DNA of 64,000 nucleotides, taken from NCBI GenBank assembly GCA_004297825.1, contig SCSX01000066.1, forward strand, positions 1-64,000, written 5' to 3'. Below are positions 1 through 8,124 of the stretch, one piece after another. A program made the translations under genes and the position numbers. The notes below the pieces were generated by a model. That model was not told where the DNA came from, ran no database searches, and saw nothing but the letters and a program-made list of their open reading frames with translations. Origin of the DNA: Spirochaetota bacterium. GTDB lineage: Bacteria; Spirochaetota; UBA4802; UBA5368. Position 1 is the stretch's first letter. Every line of letters begins with the position of its first letter.

Positions 1-120
1 AAGGCGGCGTGCCAGTCCGGTGCAGGATGCACAAATACGGCTGGCCTGCCGACACGAAGGCGGCGTGCCAGTCCGGTGCAGGATGCACAAATACGGCTGG
101 CCTGCCGACACGAAGGCGGC
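1..120. repeat. 56-bp tandem direct repeat, two full copies plus the start of a third
   Basis: Two identical, directly adjacent 56-base units occupy 1-56 and 57-112. The first eight bases of a third unit (AAGGCGGC) follow at 113-120 before the sequence diverges. There are no spacers between units, so this is a minisatellite-like tandem array and not CRISPR. The array touches the window edge, so its full copy number cannot be seen. It ends about 60 bases before the antiporter start codon. Confidence 0.9.
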
Positions 121-181
121 AGGGTCATGCAGATGCACACGATCCGCCGCCCGGCGGATTTTCATTTTTCCGGAGAACCCC

Positions 182-1432
182 ATGCTCGACATGTTCACCA
201 TTGCCACCGTGTGGCTCGCCCTTGCCGTGCTCTCGACGATACTTGCCAACCGGTTGAAAATCTCCATGGCCCTCATGGAGATATGCGTGGGCGCCGCGGC
301 AGGGTACGCCGCCGCGCGCTTCCTGGACCCCGATATCCTCAGGCCGAATGCGGACTGGTTGAAATTCGTCGCGGGCTCCGGGGCAGTGCTGCTCACCTTC
401 CTCGCGGGGATGGAGCTGGACCCCGCGTCCCTGCGGGAAAAATCCAGGGAGATTTCCCTCGTGGGAACCATTGGCTTTTTCGCCCCGTTCCTCGGCTGCG
501 CGGCGATCGCACATTACCTCCTGGGATGGGACACGCGGGCGAGCCTGCTTGCGGGGGTCGCGCTGGCTGCCACCTCCATGGCGGTGATCTACTCGGTCAT
601 GATCGAGTACGGGTTCAACAAGACCAGCTACGGAAAGGGCATAATCGGTGCAAGCTTCGTCAATGATATAGGATCGGTGATCGCGCTCTCGCTCATTTTC
701 GCGCCCCTGGATCACAGGATGCTCGTCTTCGCGCTCGCATCGGCGGCGGCGTTTCTCGTCCTCCCCCGCGTGACGCGCAGGCTCATCAGGATTTACGGCT
801 ACGGGACCGCGGCGATACGCACCAAGTGGGTGCTTTTCATCGTGTTCGGCATGGGCGCGCTGGCGCTGTGGGCGGGGAGCGAGGCCGTGCTTCCCGCGTA
901 CATCGCCGGGATGGTGCTGTCGGCGACCATCAAGAAGGACGAGCTCTTCGTCCGAAGGCTTCGCACGCTCACGATAGGCTTCCTCACGCCATTCTACTTT
1001 CTGCGCGCGGGCGCGCTCGTCTCCCTGCCCGCGGTCGCTGCCGCACCGGGGGTGTTCCTCGCGCTCCTCGCCGGGAAGATCATCTCCAAGGTGTTCTGCC
1101 TCTATCCCGTGATCGGGATATTCAAGGAGAGCGCGCGTGAGCGCTGGTACTACACGCTGCTCATGTCGACCGGGCTCACCTTCGGCACGATAAGTGCGCT
1201 GTACGGACTGACGCACGGCATCGTCACTGCGGAACAGTATTCGCTGCTGGTCGCGGTGATCATCGGGAGCGCGGTAATCCCCACCCTCGTCGCAAACGCG
1301 GCATTCCTGCCGGAGCACCTCCTCGAAGCGCCGGTGGCCGACGAGGAGATGGCGCAGATGGAGACCATTTCCGCGGAAGGCCCGGGATTGGACATCGAGG
1401 CGTATCTGAAAGGACCGGCCTCGGAACGTTAG
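182..1432 (+). CDS. Cation:proton antiporter, CPA2/KefB type membrane domain
   Basis: This 416-aa integral membrane protein is a probable Na+ or K+/H+ exchanger of the inner membrane. About 12 hydrophobic segments run from residue 3 to about 395, and there is no cytoplasmic RCK/TrkA nucleotide-binding domain, so it is the short form of the family. The sequence has the usual CPA2 pattern of Gly/Ala-rich helices, with acidic residues in GMELDP and SFVNDIG near the ion-binding region. I chose ATG 182 because GGAGAA lies just upstream. The open frame extends further 5' but runs through the 56-bp repeats, which are unlikely to be coding. It stands alone on the plus strand. The transported ion cannot be told from sequence. 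Confidence 0.85.
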   Translation: MLDMFTIATVWLALAVLSTILANRLKISMALMEICVGAAAGYAAARFLDPDILRPNADWLKFVAGSGAVLLTFLAGMELDPASLREKSREISLVGTIGFFAPFLGCAAIAHYLLGWDTRASLLAGVALAATSMAVIYSVMIEYGFNKTSYGKGIIGASFVNDIGSVIALSLIFAPLDHRMLVFALASAAAFLVLPRVTRRLIRIYGYGTAAIRTKWVLFIVFGMGALALWAGSEAVLPAYIAGMVLSATIKKDELFVRRLRTLTIGFLTPFYFLRAGALVSLPAVAAAPGVFLALLAGKIISKVFCLYPVIGIFKESARERWYYTLLMSTGLTFGTISALYGLTHGIVTAEQYSLLVAVIIGSAVIPTLVANAAFLPEHLLEAPVADEEMAQMETISAEGPGLDIEAYLKGPASER

Positions 1433-1521
1433 GTAAGCTTATGCATAAGCAGTTCACGGACGCCTGCGGCGCCGATATCAAGGCGAACTGCAAGGCAAAA
1501 CTCAACCTCGACTGACGCCGC

Positions 1522-2244
1522 CTAGTGACGCGCACCGCCTTCCGCGAAGCTGAACGTGCGAAAGGTGGACACGCGCGCCCCCTGCCGCCACATGTAGTCG
1601 GGAAGCCCGGCTTTCCGGCAGGCCCAGATGAGAAATTCCTCGCGCGAGTAGCCGCGCGCCGATGCGACCTCCGGCAGGAATATGCCGTACTGCCCGTTGT
1701 ACTCCACCACGATCCCGTCCCTGCCAATAACGATTTCATCGATCGACGCTATGGGCGTATGCGGCGTGATCACCGCGATGTCGATGACGATTTCTTGAAG
1801 TTCCGCCGCGGCAAGGGGACCGATGCGCCAGTCCTGGAAGGCGGCCCGGTACGCGGCATCGAGCACCGCGCGGTAGAGGGGCGCCTCGGGGAAGAGCGTC
1901 CCCATGCAGGCGCGGAAGGCGCCGTTTTTCGCGAGGGTCACGAATACGCCCGCGGGCTTTTTACAGGGTTCGGGTACATCGTCCGGAGCTATCTGGATTC
2001 CGGTTCCCTTTTCCATGTACGATACGATGTTCCCGCGGGCTATTTTAAGCAGGAAGGCCGTATCGGCGGCCGTCAGGCCGAAACCTTCTTTACCAGGCGC
2101 CTCAACCGGTAAACGTTCCGAGGCTTTCCCTGGGTTCCGTTCGCCCTGCCCCTGCGAATTACACATCGCAAGCACCATGATGATTACAATAAGACCGAAC
2201 CTGCCCCCGAAAGCGGGACATTGCCTGAAGTGTATCGCATCCAT
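1522..2244 (-). CDS. AMMECR1-domain lipoprotein (AmmeMemoRadiSam protein A-like)
   Basis: The 240-aa protein has a lipoprotein signal (hydrophobic IVIIMVLAM then Cys, about residue 28), followed by an AMMECR1 domain over roughly the last 180 residues. The family signature LRGCIG appears here as FRACMG. The domain is usually cytoplasmic and found with Memo-type and radical-SAM proteins. Here it is predicted to be exported and lipid-anchored, and neither partner is adjacent. Its biochemical role is not known with certainty; family members are linked to protein or nucleotide modification. A second start at 2271 is possible; I prefer 2244 because GGGGA precedes it. The gene is transcribed away from the lipase, and its end lies 89 bases from the antiporter's. 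Confidence 0.8.
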   Translation of the reverse strand: MDAIHFRQCPAFGGRFGLIVIIMVLAMCNSQGQGERNPGKASERLPVEAPGKEGFGLTAADTAFLLKIARGNIVSYMEKGTGIQIAPDDVPEPCKKPAGVFVTLAKNGAFRACMGTLFPEAPLYRAVLDAAYRAAFQDWRIGPLAAAELQEIVIDIAVITPHTPIASIDEIVIGRDGIVVEYNGQYGIFLPEVASARGYSREEFLIWACRKAGLPDYMWRQGARVSTFRTFSFAEGGARH

Positions 2245-2445
2245 GTCGAATCCCCGGCGGTAAGCACTCATGATATTTCTACCATAGGGTTTTCAATGGG
2301 AAAAGTCCACTCCTTCGGAGAATCGAGCGAATGCAATCATTCGGACACCTTACCCCGGCGATGGCTAGTCCCTGATCATTAAAACCGGTTTATTTGACGT
2401 TTGATCCTTGTCCAAAATTAATACCGTCCAACCGGATTTTTTTAA

Positions 2446-2475
2446 TTGACACAAGCCCATCCAGGCTTTTATGTA
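2446..2475 (+). promoter_or_regulatory. Possible sigma-70 promoter of the lipase gene
   Basis: A perfect -35 box TTGACA (2446-2451) is followed after 18 bases by TATGTA (2470-2475), a weak -10. It lies about 60 bases upstream of the lipase start codon, in the gap between the divergent AMMECR1 and lipase genes. Apart from this I see nothing notable in 2245-2536. Confidence 0.4.
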
Positions 2476-2536
2476 GAAGCATCCCGCGACCATGGGATGG
2501 CATATAGAAAGATTGGGCTCCAGGAGGACAGGTACG

Positions 2537-3637
2537 ATGAAGAGGATTCTGATACTTGTGTTTGTGATGATGTTCGCCGCAGGCGGGATCGCGTTCGCGG
2601 GGGCCGCCAAGAGCACCTACCCGGTCGTGTTCGCGCACGGCATGGGCGGTTTCGACGATATCCTCGGCCATTTCTATTTCGCCGACGACAGCGGCGTGTG
2701 GGTGGGCGACACCTGCCAGTTCCTGGAAATAGGCTGCAACGAGGACATCGATTCCAACCAGCTGACCCTCGCCGCGTCGGTCACGCCCTTCCAGTCCTCC
2801 GAGGTTCGCGGAACGCAGCTTGCCGACCAGATCGAAAGCTACATGGCGACGGTCGGGGCGAGCAAGATTAACATCGTGGGTCATTCCCAGGGCGGCATCG
2901 ACGCGCGCAAGGCCGCGAAGCTTCTCTACCAGAGGAAGGGCGCGCAGGTCGTCCGGGTAATCGTGAGCGTATCCTCACCGCACCGCGGATCGCCCGTCGC
3001 CAAGTACATCCTGGACCAGAAGCCCGGCGTCACCAGCGTCCTTTCCGCGCTCATGGAGATCTACGGCGATATCGTCTACGCACCGGGCAACGACGCCTAC
3101 GCTTCCCTGAAATCCCTCGTGTATAACGACTACAGCGCGAGCGACGGCGTGACCACGGGCCTTAAGGTTTTTAATACCAACTATCCCGTAAGCTCCACCT
3201 ACGCGTACCGTTATGCGTCGATAATCACCGGACAGGACGGGTTGAGCGTAAACCCGGCCCTCTATCTCCTGAGCGAGGGATTCTTCGATATCGACGGCGA
3301 CGGATACTGCACGGACGACTGCGACAACGACGGCGCGGCCGGTAAGGGCAACGGCGTCGCGTCCGGTCCGGACGACGACGGACTGGTGGGCATCAATTCC
3401 CAGCAGATGGGATACCGGCTCACCTACACGGAGAATTTATTCGGATTCGACAGCATCTCGACGAACGCGAACCTGGGATATGTGGGGTCGATAAACTATC
3501 CCACGTCCGCGCAGATGACCAGTCAGGAAAGCAGGGTGAATCAGGACCACGCCGACGTCATAGGCCTGGGGCCCGATACATTCGACGAACCCGAGTTTTA
3601 CGCGGCGATCATCAACTACATCGCGAGCTTCGACTGA
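2537..3637 (+). CDS. Secreted triacylglycerol lipase, Pseudomonas LipA type (family I)
   Basis: This 366-aa exported alpha/beta-hydrolase should split triglycerides into fatty acids and glycerol outside the cell. Residues 1-21 form a Sec signal peptide with likely cleavage after AFA. The oxyanion motif FAHGMGG is at 33-39 and the nucleophile elbow GHSQGG at 115-120 (Ser117). The acid is probably Asp279-281 in the DDDGLV stretch, and the base His338 in NQDHAD. An extra Asp/Cys-rich insert at 251-266 (DIDGDGYCTDD...) looks like a dockerin/EF-hand-type calcium loop. ATG 2537 is chosen because AGGAGG precedes it and it opens the signal peptide. The next gene encodes a probable lipase-specific foldase, which supports the family I assignment. 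Fold and triad are clear; exact substrate range is not. Confidence 0.9.
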   Translation: MKRILILVFVMMFAAGGIAFAGAAKSTYPVVFAHGMGGFDDILGHFYFADDSGVWVGDTCQFLEIGCNEDIDSNQLTLAASVTPFQSSEVRGTQLADQIESYMATVGASKINIVGHSQGGIDARKAAKLLYQRKGAQVVRVIVSVSSPHRGSPVAKYILDQKPGVTSVLSALMEIYGDIVYAPGNDAYASLKSLVYNDYSASDGVTTGLKVFNTNYPVSSTYAYRYASIITGQDGLSVNPALYLLSEGFFDIDGDGYCTDDCDNDGAAGKGNGVASGPDDDGLVGINSQQMGYRLTYTENLFGFDSISTNANLGYVGSINYPTSAQMTSQESRVNQDHADVIGLGPDTFDEPEFYAAIINYIASFD

Positions 3638-3667
3638 CGTACGCGTATCGGACCCGACGACGTGAAC

Positions 3668-3690
3668 AAGCCGCTTTCGGGCGGCTTTTT
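3668..3690 (+). terminator. Rho-independent terminator after the lipase gene
   Basis: The arms AAGCCGC and GCGGCTT enclose loop TTTCGG, and the stem runs into a T-rich tail (TTTTTCATT). It begins 30 bases after the lipase stop and sits between lipase and foldase, so it may end or attenuate transcription into the foldase gene. Confidence 0.8.
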
Positions 3691-3824
3691 CATTGCCGTG
3701 CGCCGATTTAAATTTTAGTTTACAGGCGCGCCCCATCACGCAGGCTTTTCCCGCGGGTTGACGGCAACTTCAACCCGGGGAAAATATCGGACATGCCGCC
3801 GTACCGGCACACCAGGTGAAACCG

Positions 3825-4868
3825 ATGAAGATGAAAACAGGAATTCTGACCGCCGCCGGGATCGTCGCCGCCGCCGTCGTCGCCATCGTGATCTTCGGCA
3901 GGAACGATCCCTCGGCCGACGAGATCAGCAAGAGGAAGAAGGACCCCGTGCGCGTGCGGCAGTTCGACGAGCGTGTCATCGCGGGGATCCGCTTCGCCGA
4001 TCTCGAGCGCGCGGGAGGGGGGCCCCTGAGCTTCGAGGAGCAGGTCGCGTATCTGCGCCAGCGCTTCGGCAGGAAGATCGCGCACGCGCACACCCAGGTG
4101 AGGGTGCTCGATCTGCTCATGCGCCACTGCAGGGAACAGGATGCCGACGGCTGGATCGCCTGCCTGCAGGAATACCTGATCGCCGCGTTTCCCGACCTCG
4201 CCGACGAGATGTTCGCGCTGTTCGAAAACTATTACAAATACCAGACCTGGCTCCAGAACAACGAGACCGATCTCAAGGGATTATCGAATAAGGAAAGGAA
4301 GCGCCTCCTCTGGGAAAAGCGGAAGGCCCTGTTCGGCGACGCGCTCGCGGAGGAGATATGGGCGGGCGAGATCCGCAACGATTCCATCCTCGATGCGATG
4401 GAAAAGATCGACAAGGCGGGCGGCAGCATCCTGGACAAGCTTTCGATGTACAAGGGAAGCATTTCGTCCGCGTACGAGGAGGCGGCGCCAGGATTCGTGA
4501 GGACGCACCAGCAGGAGGTGATGGACCGGTTCCTGGGCATGGAATCGGTGCAGGCCGGGCTTTCCGCGATGCCGCCGGATGAAAGGGCGCGCAACCTCCG
4601 GGAGGTGCGTAAATCCATGGACATGGACGAGGCGGCGCTGGGACGCTGGGAAGAGCTCGACCGTTCCAGGGACACGCGCTGGGACGCCGGCAGCGCATAC
4701 ATGAGCGCGCGCGCCCGGCTGGAGGAGGAATACAAGGGAACCGTGCCGGAATCCAGGCTCGATGAAATTCGCGCGAAGTATTTCGGCACGGAGGCCGAGG
4801 CGATTCGAAACGAAGAGGGCTCCGGATATTTTCGATTCAAGGAAAAGCGCGTATGGGGAAAAAATTGA
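3825..4868 (+). CDS. lifO: Probable lipase chaperone (steric foldase, Lif family)
   Basis: The 347-aa protein has one N-terminal membrane anchor (about residues 5-24, ILTAAGIVAAAVVAIVI) and a long, charged, almost wholly helical periplasmic part. This is the architecture of Lif proteins, which fold family I lipases after Sec export. The C-terminal stretch RWEELDRSRDTRW followed by SRLDEIRAKYFG matches the conserved end of Pseudomonas Lif in pattern and spacing. The family signature RxxFDY(F/C)LSA is strongly diverged here (RVLDLLMRHC). ATG 3825 is preceded by AGGTG six bases upstream; GTG 3816 is an alternative. The position directly after the lipase supports the role, although a terminator separates the two. 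It could be missed by strict family models because of the changed signature. Confidence 0.75.
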   Translation: MKMKTGILTAAGIVAAAVVAIVIFGRNDPSADEISKRKKDPVRVRQFDERVIAGIRFADLERAGGGPLSFEEQVAYLRQRFGRKIAHAHTQVRVLDLLMRHCREQDADGWIACLQEYLIAAFPDLADEMFALFENYYKYQTWLQNNETDLKGLSNKERKRLLWEKRKALFGDALAEEIWAGEIRNDSILDAMEKIDKAGGSILDKLSMYKGSISSAYEEAAPGFVRTHQQEVMDRFLGMESVQAGLSAMPPDERARNLREVRKSMDMDEAALGRWEELDRSRDTRWDAGSAYMSARARLEEEYKGTVPESRLDEIRAKYFGTEAEAIRNEEGSGYFRFKEKRVWGKN

Positions 4869-4950
4869 GCGCCGCGGGAGGGCTTGCGATCGAATTCGCG
4901 GCCGGCGTGCTGTTCGCCCGTCCCATTCTCTTGAGAGGTTCGATGCGACC

Positions 4951-5319
4951 ATGAAAAGTATATCGGCCACCCCCCTTCTTCTGATGACGTCGCTCCTCCT
5001 CGCATGCTTCGCCGGGACCCTCCCGGGGGATAACTCCGCCCGATGCACGGTCGTCACGGTAGGGGAGAACCTGGAGCGCCATGTGGGTTCCTGCATCGAG
5101 GTGACAGGTACGGTATCGAACACGAAATACCCCTCGCTGGGAAATTACTGGATCACGGCCTTCGAGCTAGAGGACTACCGGGGCAAGACCGTCACCGTGA
5201 CGGGTATCGTGGAAAAGCGGACCGAATCGACCGACGGCGGGTTCACGCAGGGGCGTGAGGGGGAGTACTATCACCTGAAGGTGAAATCGGTTTCCGTCGA
5301 AAAATCCGTTGATCGATAG
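4951..5319 (+). CDS. Small lipoprotein with an OB-fold-like core, unknown function
   Basis: The 122-aa protein begins with a lipoprotein signal (LLLMTSLLLAC, lipid Cys19). The remainder is beta-rich and reads like a small OB-fold: a cysteine pair at SARCTV and GSCIEV, then VTGTVSN and KTVTVTGIVEKR. Such exported OB-fold proteins are often annotated only as hypothetical, and I do not recognise a specific family. ATG 4951 was chosen because it starts the signal peptide, although the open frame extends upstream. It follows the foldase gene by 82 bases on the same strand and may be co-transcribed. Confidence 0.65.
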   Translation: MKSISATPLLLMTSLLLACFAGTLPGDNSARCTVVTVGENLERHVGSCIEVTGTVSNTKYPSLGNYWITAFELEDYRGKTVTVTGIVEKRTESTDGGFTQGREGEYYHLKVKSVSVEKSVDR

Positions 5320-5393
5320 GCGCGCGGCGAATCTTCCGGGGCTTCCCGCCCTAATAACTTGACATGAGTCCCTGTTCGGGATAAATTAATCCG

Positions 5394-5576
5394 ATGAAAA
5401 CGATCGGACGGAAAAAAATCCGGACCCCGGAGGAAAACCTGCGCCGGCTGGAAGAGCTTGTGCGCGAGGCCGAATTGCTTCGACCCCCGGTAAAGAAGAA
5501 GCGCATGGTGATGCGATTCAGAACATGGGATGATCTCTATAAATTCTGCATTACAAGGGCGGCCCGGGGCCTATGA
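5394..5576 (+). CDS. Small basic protein coupled to a nucleotidyltransferase
   Basis: This 60-aa, Arg/Lys-rich protein has a predicted helix rich in Glu and Leu (PEENLRRLEELVREAELL) and a C-terminal segment FRTWDDLYKFCITRAA. It has no recognisable domain. Its stop overlaps the start of the next gene as ATGA (5573-5576), so the two are translationally coupled. Two-gene arrangements of a small helical protein with a minimal nucleotidyltransferase occur in MNT/HEPN and AbiE-like systems, but this protein carries no HEPN RxxxxH motif. Its pairing with the nucleotidyltransferase is seen; a toxin-antitoxin role is inference. Confidence 0.6.
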   Translation: MKTIGRKKIRTPEENLRRLEELVREAELLRPPVKKKRMVMRFRTWDDLYKFCITRAARGL

Positions 5577-6028
5577 TAGATCAAAGCCGTCTGGCGGATA
5601 TCTGCGCCATCCTGAACCGCCATGGCGTGGTCTATGTCGTGGCCGGGGGATACGCGTGCGCGCTCAACGGCCACGTCCGTATGACGGAGGACATAGACAT
5701 ACTCCTCCTGGACGAAACGGAGAACCTTGAAAAAGCCATTCTCTGCATCCGCGAGATCTTTCCTTCCATCAATGATGAGATAATCGTGGCGGACATACGC
5801 GATAACGTGGTTCTGAAAGTCGCGGACGACATCGAGGTCGATTTCAGCATTAAGGCGTGGACAATGGATTATTCCGGAGCGCAATCGGATATCCGGCATC
5901 GCGTAATCGATGGCGTCGATATTCCTTTTTTAGGACTTGACTCCCTGATAAAAAGCAAGGACACCCTCAGGGAAATAGACCAGTGGGACGTCAGGGTGCT
6001 CAGGGAGATTCAAAAGCGTGGACGCTGA
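5573..6028 (+). CDS. Minimal nucleotidyltransferase-fold protein (MNT / AbiEii-like)
   Basis: The 151-aa protein matches the Pol-beta-type nucleotidyltransferase fold. GG at residues 25-26 precedes the metal-binding DIDILL (Asp40 and Asp42), and a third acidic residue lies in IEVDF (Asp90). It ends after LDSLIKSKDTLREIDQWDVRVL, a helix typical of stand-alone bacterial nucleotidyltransferases described as DUF6036 or AbiEii-like. All three metal-binding acids are present, so activity is plausible, for example NMP or AMP transfer to a protein or tRNA. It overlaps the 60-aa gene by four bases and ends 11 bases from the end of the convergent exporter operon. The substrate is unknown. Confidence 0.7.
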   Translation: MIDQSRLADICAILNRHGVVYVVAGGYACALNGHVRMTEDIDILLLDETENLEKAILCIREIFPSINDEIIVADIRDNVVLKVADDIEVDFSIKAWTMDYSGAQSDIRHRVIDGVDIPFLGLDSLIKSKDTLREIDQWDVRVLREIQKRGR

Positions 6029-6039
6029 TCGCCTCCCGC

Positions 6040-6963
6040 CTAAACCCCAAGCTTCCTCGCGTTCGTCACGAACACATCCTCCAGGCTCGGCTCCACGCGC
6101 TCGATGGTAAACCCCCGCAGCCCGCGCTCCTTCATGAAGCGCCGAAGCTCCTTTTCAAGGGGAAATCCCTTCTCGCAGAGCAGGTGAATATCGCTCCCGA
6201 AGATCGCTGCTTCTTTCACATAGGGGAGCCGCGAGACGGCGTCGAAGATATCGATGAAATTATCGGCGCTCAGCGCGAACACGCCGTATCCGAGCCCGTC
6301 CTTGAGGGCCTGCGGGGAATCGAGCTCTATGATCTTCCCGGCGATGATGAGCGCGATGCGGTCGCAGTGCTCCGCCTCGTCCATGTAATGCGTAGTCACG
6401 AAGACGGTCTTGCCCTCGCCGGAAAACTTGTAGATGAGGTCCCAGAAATTTCTCCGCGCGAGCGGGTCGACGCCCGACGTGGGCTCGTCAAGGAAGAGCA
6501 TGGGCGGATCGTGCAGGATGGCGCCGCCCAGCGCAAGTCGCTGCTTCACCCCGCCGGGAAGTTCCTTCACGAGCGAATTTTTCCGGTCGCCGATATCGGC
6601 CATTTCCATCGCGAGCGCCATCCGCTCCTTGAGGCGTCTTCCGGACAGCCCGTACACGCTCCCGAAAAATTCCAGGTTTTCCATCACCGTGAGATCCTCG
6701 TAGAGCGAGAAGCGCTGCGACATGTAGCCTATGCTCTGCTTGATCGCGTCCTGGTCCGTGACGATGTCGTGACCGCCCACGCGTCCCCTGCCCTCCGTGG
6801 GCGCGAGGATGCCGCAGAGCATCTTGATGGTCGTGCTCTTTCCCGCGCCGTTGGGGCCCAGGAACCCGAATATCTCGCCCTTGTTGACCTGGAAGCTCAC
6901 CGCGTCCACCGCCGTGAAGTCCCCGAACCTCTTTGTAAGCCCGCTTACCTCGACCGCATTCAT
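6040..6963 (-). CDS. ABC exporter ATPase, equivalent to the C-terminal half of YbhF
   Basis: The 307-aa ATPase energises the exporter encoded upstream. Walker A is GPNGAGKST (about residues 38-46), the signature motif is LPGGVKQRLALG and Walker B is MLFLDEPTSGVDP, followed by the H-loop in VTTHYMDEAEHCD. Phrases such as YMSQRFSLYEDLTVMENL resemble the C-terminal domain of E. coli YbhF. The signature LPGG replaces the usual LSGG. It is the last gene of the exporter operon, and its ATG overlaps the permease stop by one base (TGATG). The second ATPase is a separate gene at 9279-10199, whereas in E. coli both halves are fused. Confidence 0.92.
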   Translation of the reverse strand: MNAVEVSGLTKRFGDFTAVDAVSFQVNKGEIFGFLGPNGAGKSTTIKMLCGILAPTEGRGRVGGHDIVTDQDAIKQSIGYMSQRFSLYEDLTVMENLEFFGSVYGLSGRRLKERMALAMEMADIGDRKNSLVKELPGGVKQRLALGGAILHDPPMLFLDEPTSGVDPLARRNFWDLIYKFSGEGKTVFVTTHYMDEAEHCDRIALIIAGKIIELDSPQALKDGLGYGVFALSADNFIDIFDAVSRLPYVKEAAIFGSDIHLLCEKGFPLEKELRRFMKERGLRGFTIERVEPSLEDVFVTNARKLGV

Positions 6964-8123
6964 CAGTCCATCCCCCTTTTAAATCTGCGCACCGCGAAAA
7001 AGAGCATGATCGAGCCCAGCACGAAGAGCGCGACGACGTCATGCCAGAGATGCGCGGGTCCCACGCCCTTCAGGAACACGCCCCGGATGATATCGATGAA
7101 GTAGCGCAACGGGTCCGCAAAGGTCACGACCTGGATCACCGGCGGCATCGCGTAGATGGGAAACATGAAGCCGGAAAAAAGGATGGCAGGCAGGAAGAAC
7201 AGGAAGGTGGAGAGTACCGCCTGCTGCTGGGTGCGCGATATTGTGGAAATGAAAAGTCCCACCGCGAGATTGCACATGATGAAGAAGGCGCTCGCGAAAA
7301 GGAGAAACAAAAAGCTCCCGTTGAACGGCACGCCGAAGTAGCCGATAGCGACCATCGTGATCACGATAATGTCGACAAAGGAGACGATCGCGAAGGGGAG
7401 CATCTTGCCCACGATGAATTCCGCGGGCCGGAGCGGCGACACGGTAATCTGCTCGATGGTGCCTATCTCGCGCTCCTTTACCACCGCCATCGAGGTGAGC
7501 ATGATGCTGATGAGCGTGATAAGAAGGCCCAGTATTCCCGGCAGGTAAAAATTGCGGCTGGCGAGGTCGGGATTGAAGAGGGCGCGCTCCTTGAGCTCCA
7601 CCTGCTGCTTGAAGCGCACCCCTGCGGCCCCGCGGCCCGCGATCATCGCACGCACATTCTTTTCCAGGAATCCCATGGAATAATCCCCCGCGATCGCGTT
7701 CACGTAGGACATGGCGACCGAGGCCCTCACGGAATCCGACCCGTCCAGGACAAGCTGCACACCGGCCCCCCTCCCCGCGCGCACGTTTTTCTCGAATCCC
7801 TCCTCGATGTGGAGGAACAAGTCAATCTGTCCCGTATCCATGAGGTTCTCGAGCATTTTCTCAGAATCGGCATACGCATAGGGGAGAAAGTAGCCGGACG
7901 CCGTGAATTTTTCCACGAACGCCCGGCTCTCGGAGGATCTATCGCGATCGAGCACGGCCATCCTGATATCCTTGACGTCCGTGATGACGGCGTACCCGAA
8001 TATGAGAAGCATGAAGACCGGCGACGCGAAAAGTACGCCCACCATGCGCCGGTCCCGGAAGACCTGTTTGAATTCCTTGACGAGCATGCTTTTTAAAATC
8101 GCCGCGCGGACGAAGCGTTCCAT
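6963..8123 (-). CDS. ABC-2 exporter permease (YbhR/YbhS family), second permease
   Basis: This 386-aa membrane subunit has one N-terminal transmembrane helix (about residues 30-48), a large extracytoplasmic domain to about residue 190, and five C-terminal helices. That is the ABC2_membrane_3 layout found in YbhR, YbhS and YhhJ. The conserved coupling segment VKEREIGTIEQITVSPLRP lies after the second helix. It sits one base downstream of the partner permease gene and overlaps the ATPase gene by one base, so all are tightly coupled. The substrate is probably a drug or cation, inferred from YbhFSR; nothing in the sequence fixes it. Confidence 0.9.
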   Translation of the reverse strand: MERFVRAAILKSMLVKEFKQVFRDRRMVGVLFASPVFMLLIFGYAVITDVKDIRMAVLDRDRSSESRAFVEKFTASGYFLPYAYADSEKMLENLMDTGQIDLFLHIEEGFEKNVRAGRGAGVQLVLDGSDSVRASVAMSYVNAIAGDYSMGFLEKNVRAMIAGRGAAGVRFKQQVELKERALFNPDLASRNFYLPGILGLLITLISIMLTSMAVVKEREIGTIEQITVSPLRPAEFIVGKMLPFAIVSFVDIIVITMVAIGYFGVPFNGSFLFLLFASAFFIMCNLAVGLFISTISRTQQQAVLSTFLFFLPAILFSGFMFPIYAMPPVIQVVTFADPLRYFIDIIRGVFLKGVGPAHLWHDVVALFVLGSIMLFFAVRRFKRGMD

Positions 8124-8124
8124 G

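Noticed and set aside
1-120. Possible CRISPR array
   Set aside because: Units are directly adjacent and identical with no variable spacers, so it is a simple tandem repeat.
125-1318. Long minus-strand frame of 397 codons
   Set aside because: It is antisense to the antiporter, composed of Arg/Glu/His-rich low-complexity sequence typical of a GC-rich shadow frame, with no domain.
7041-8096. Plus-strand frame of 351 codons opposite a permease
   Set aside because: Antisense shadow of the membrane protein gene; the real strand has conserved ABC-2 motifs and coupled start/stop codons.
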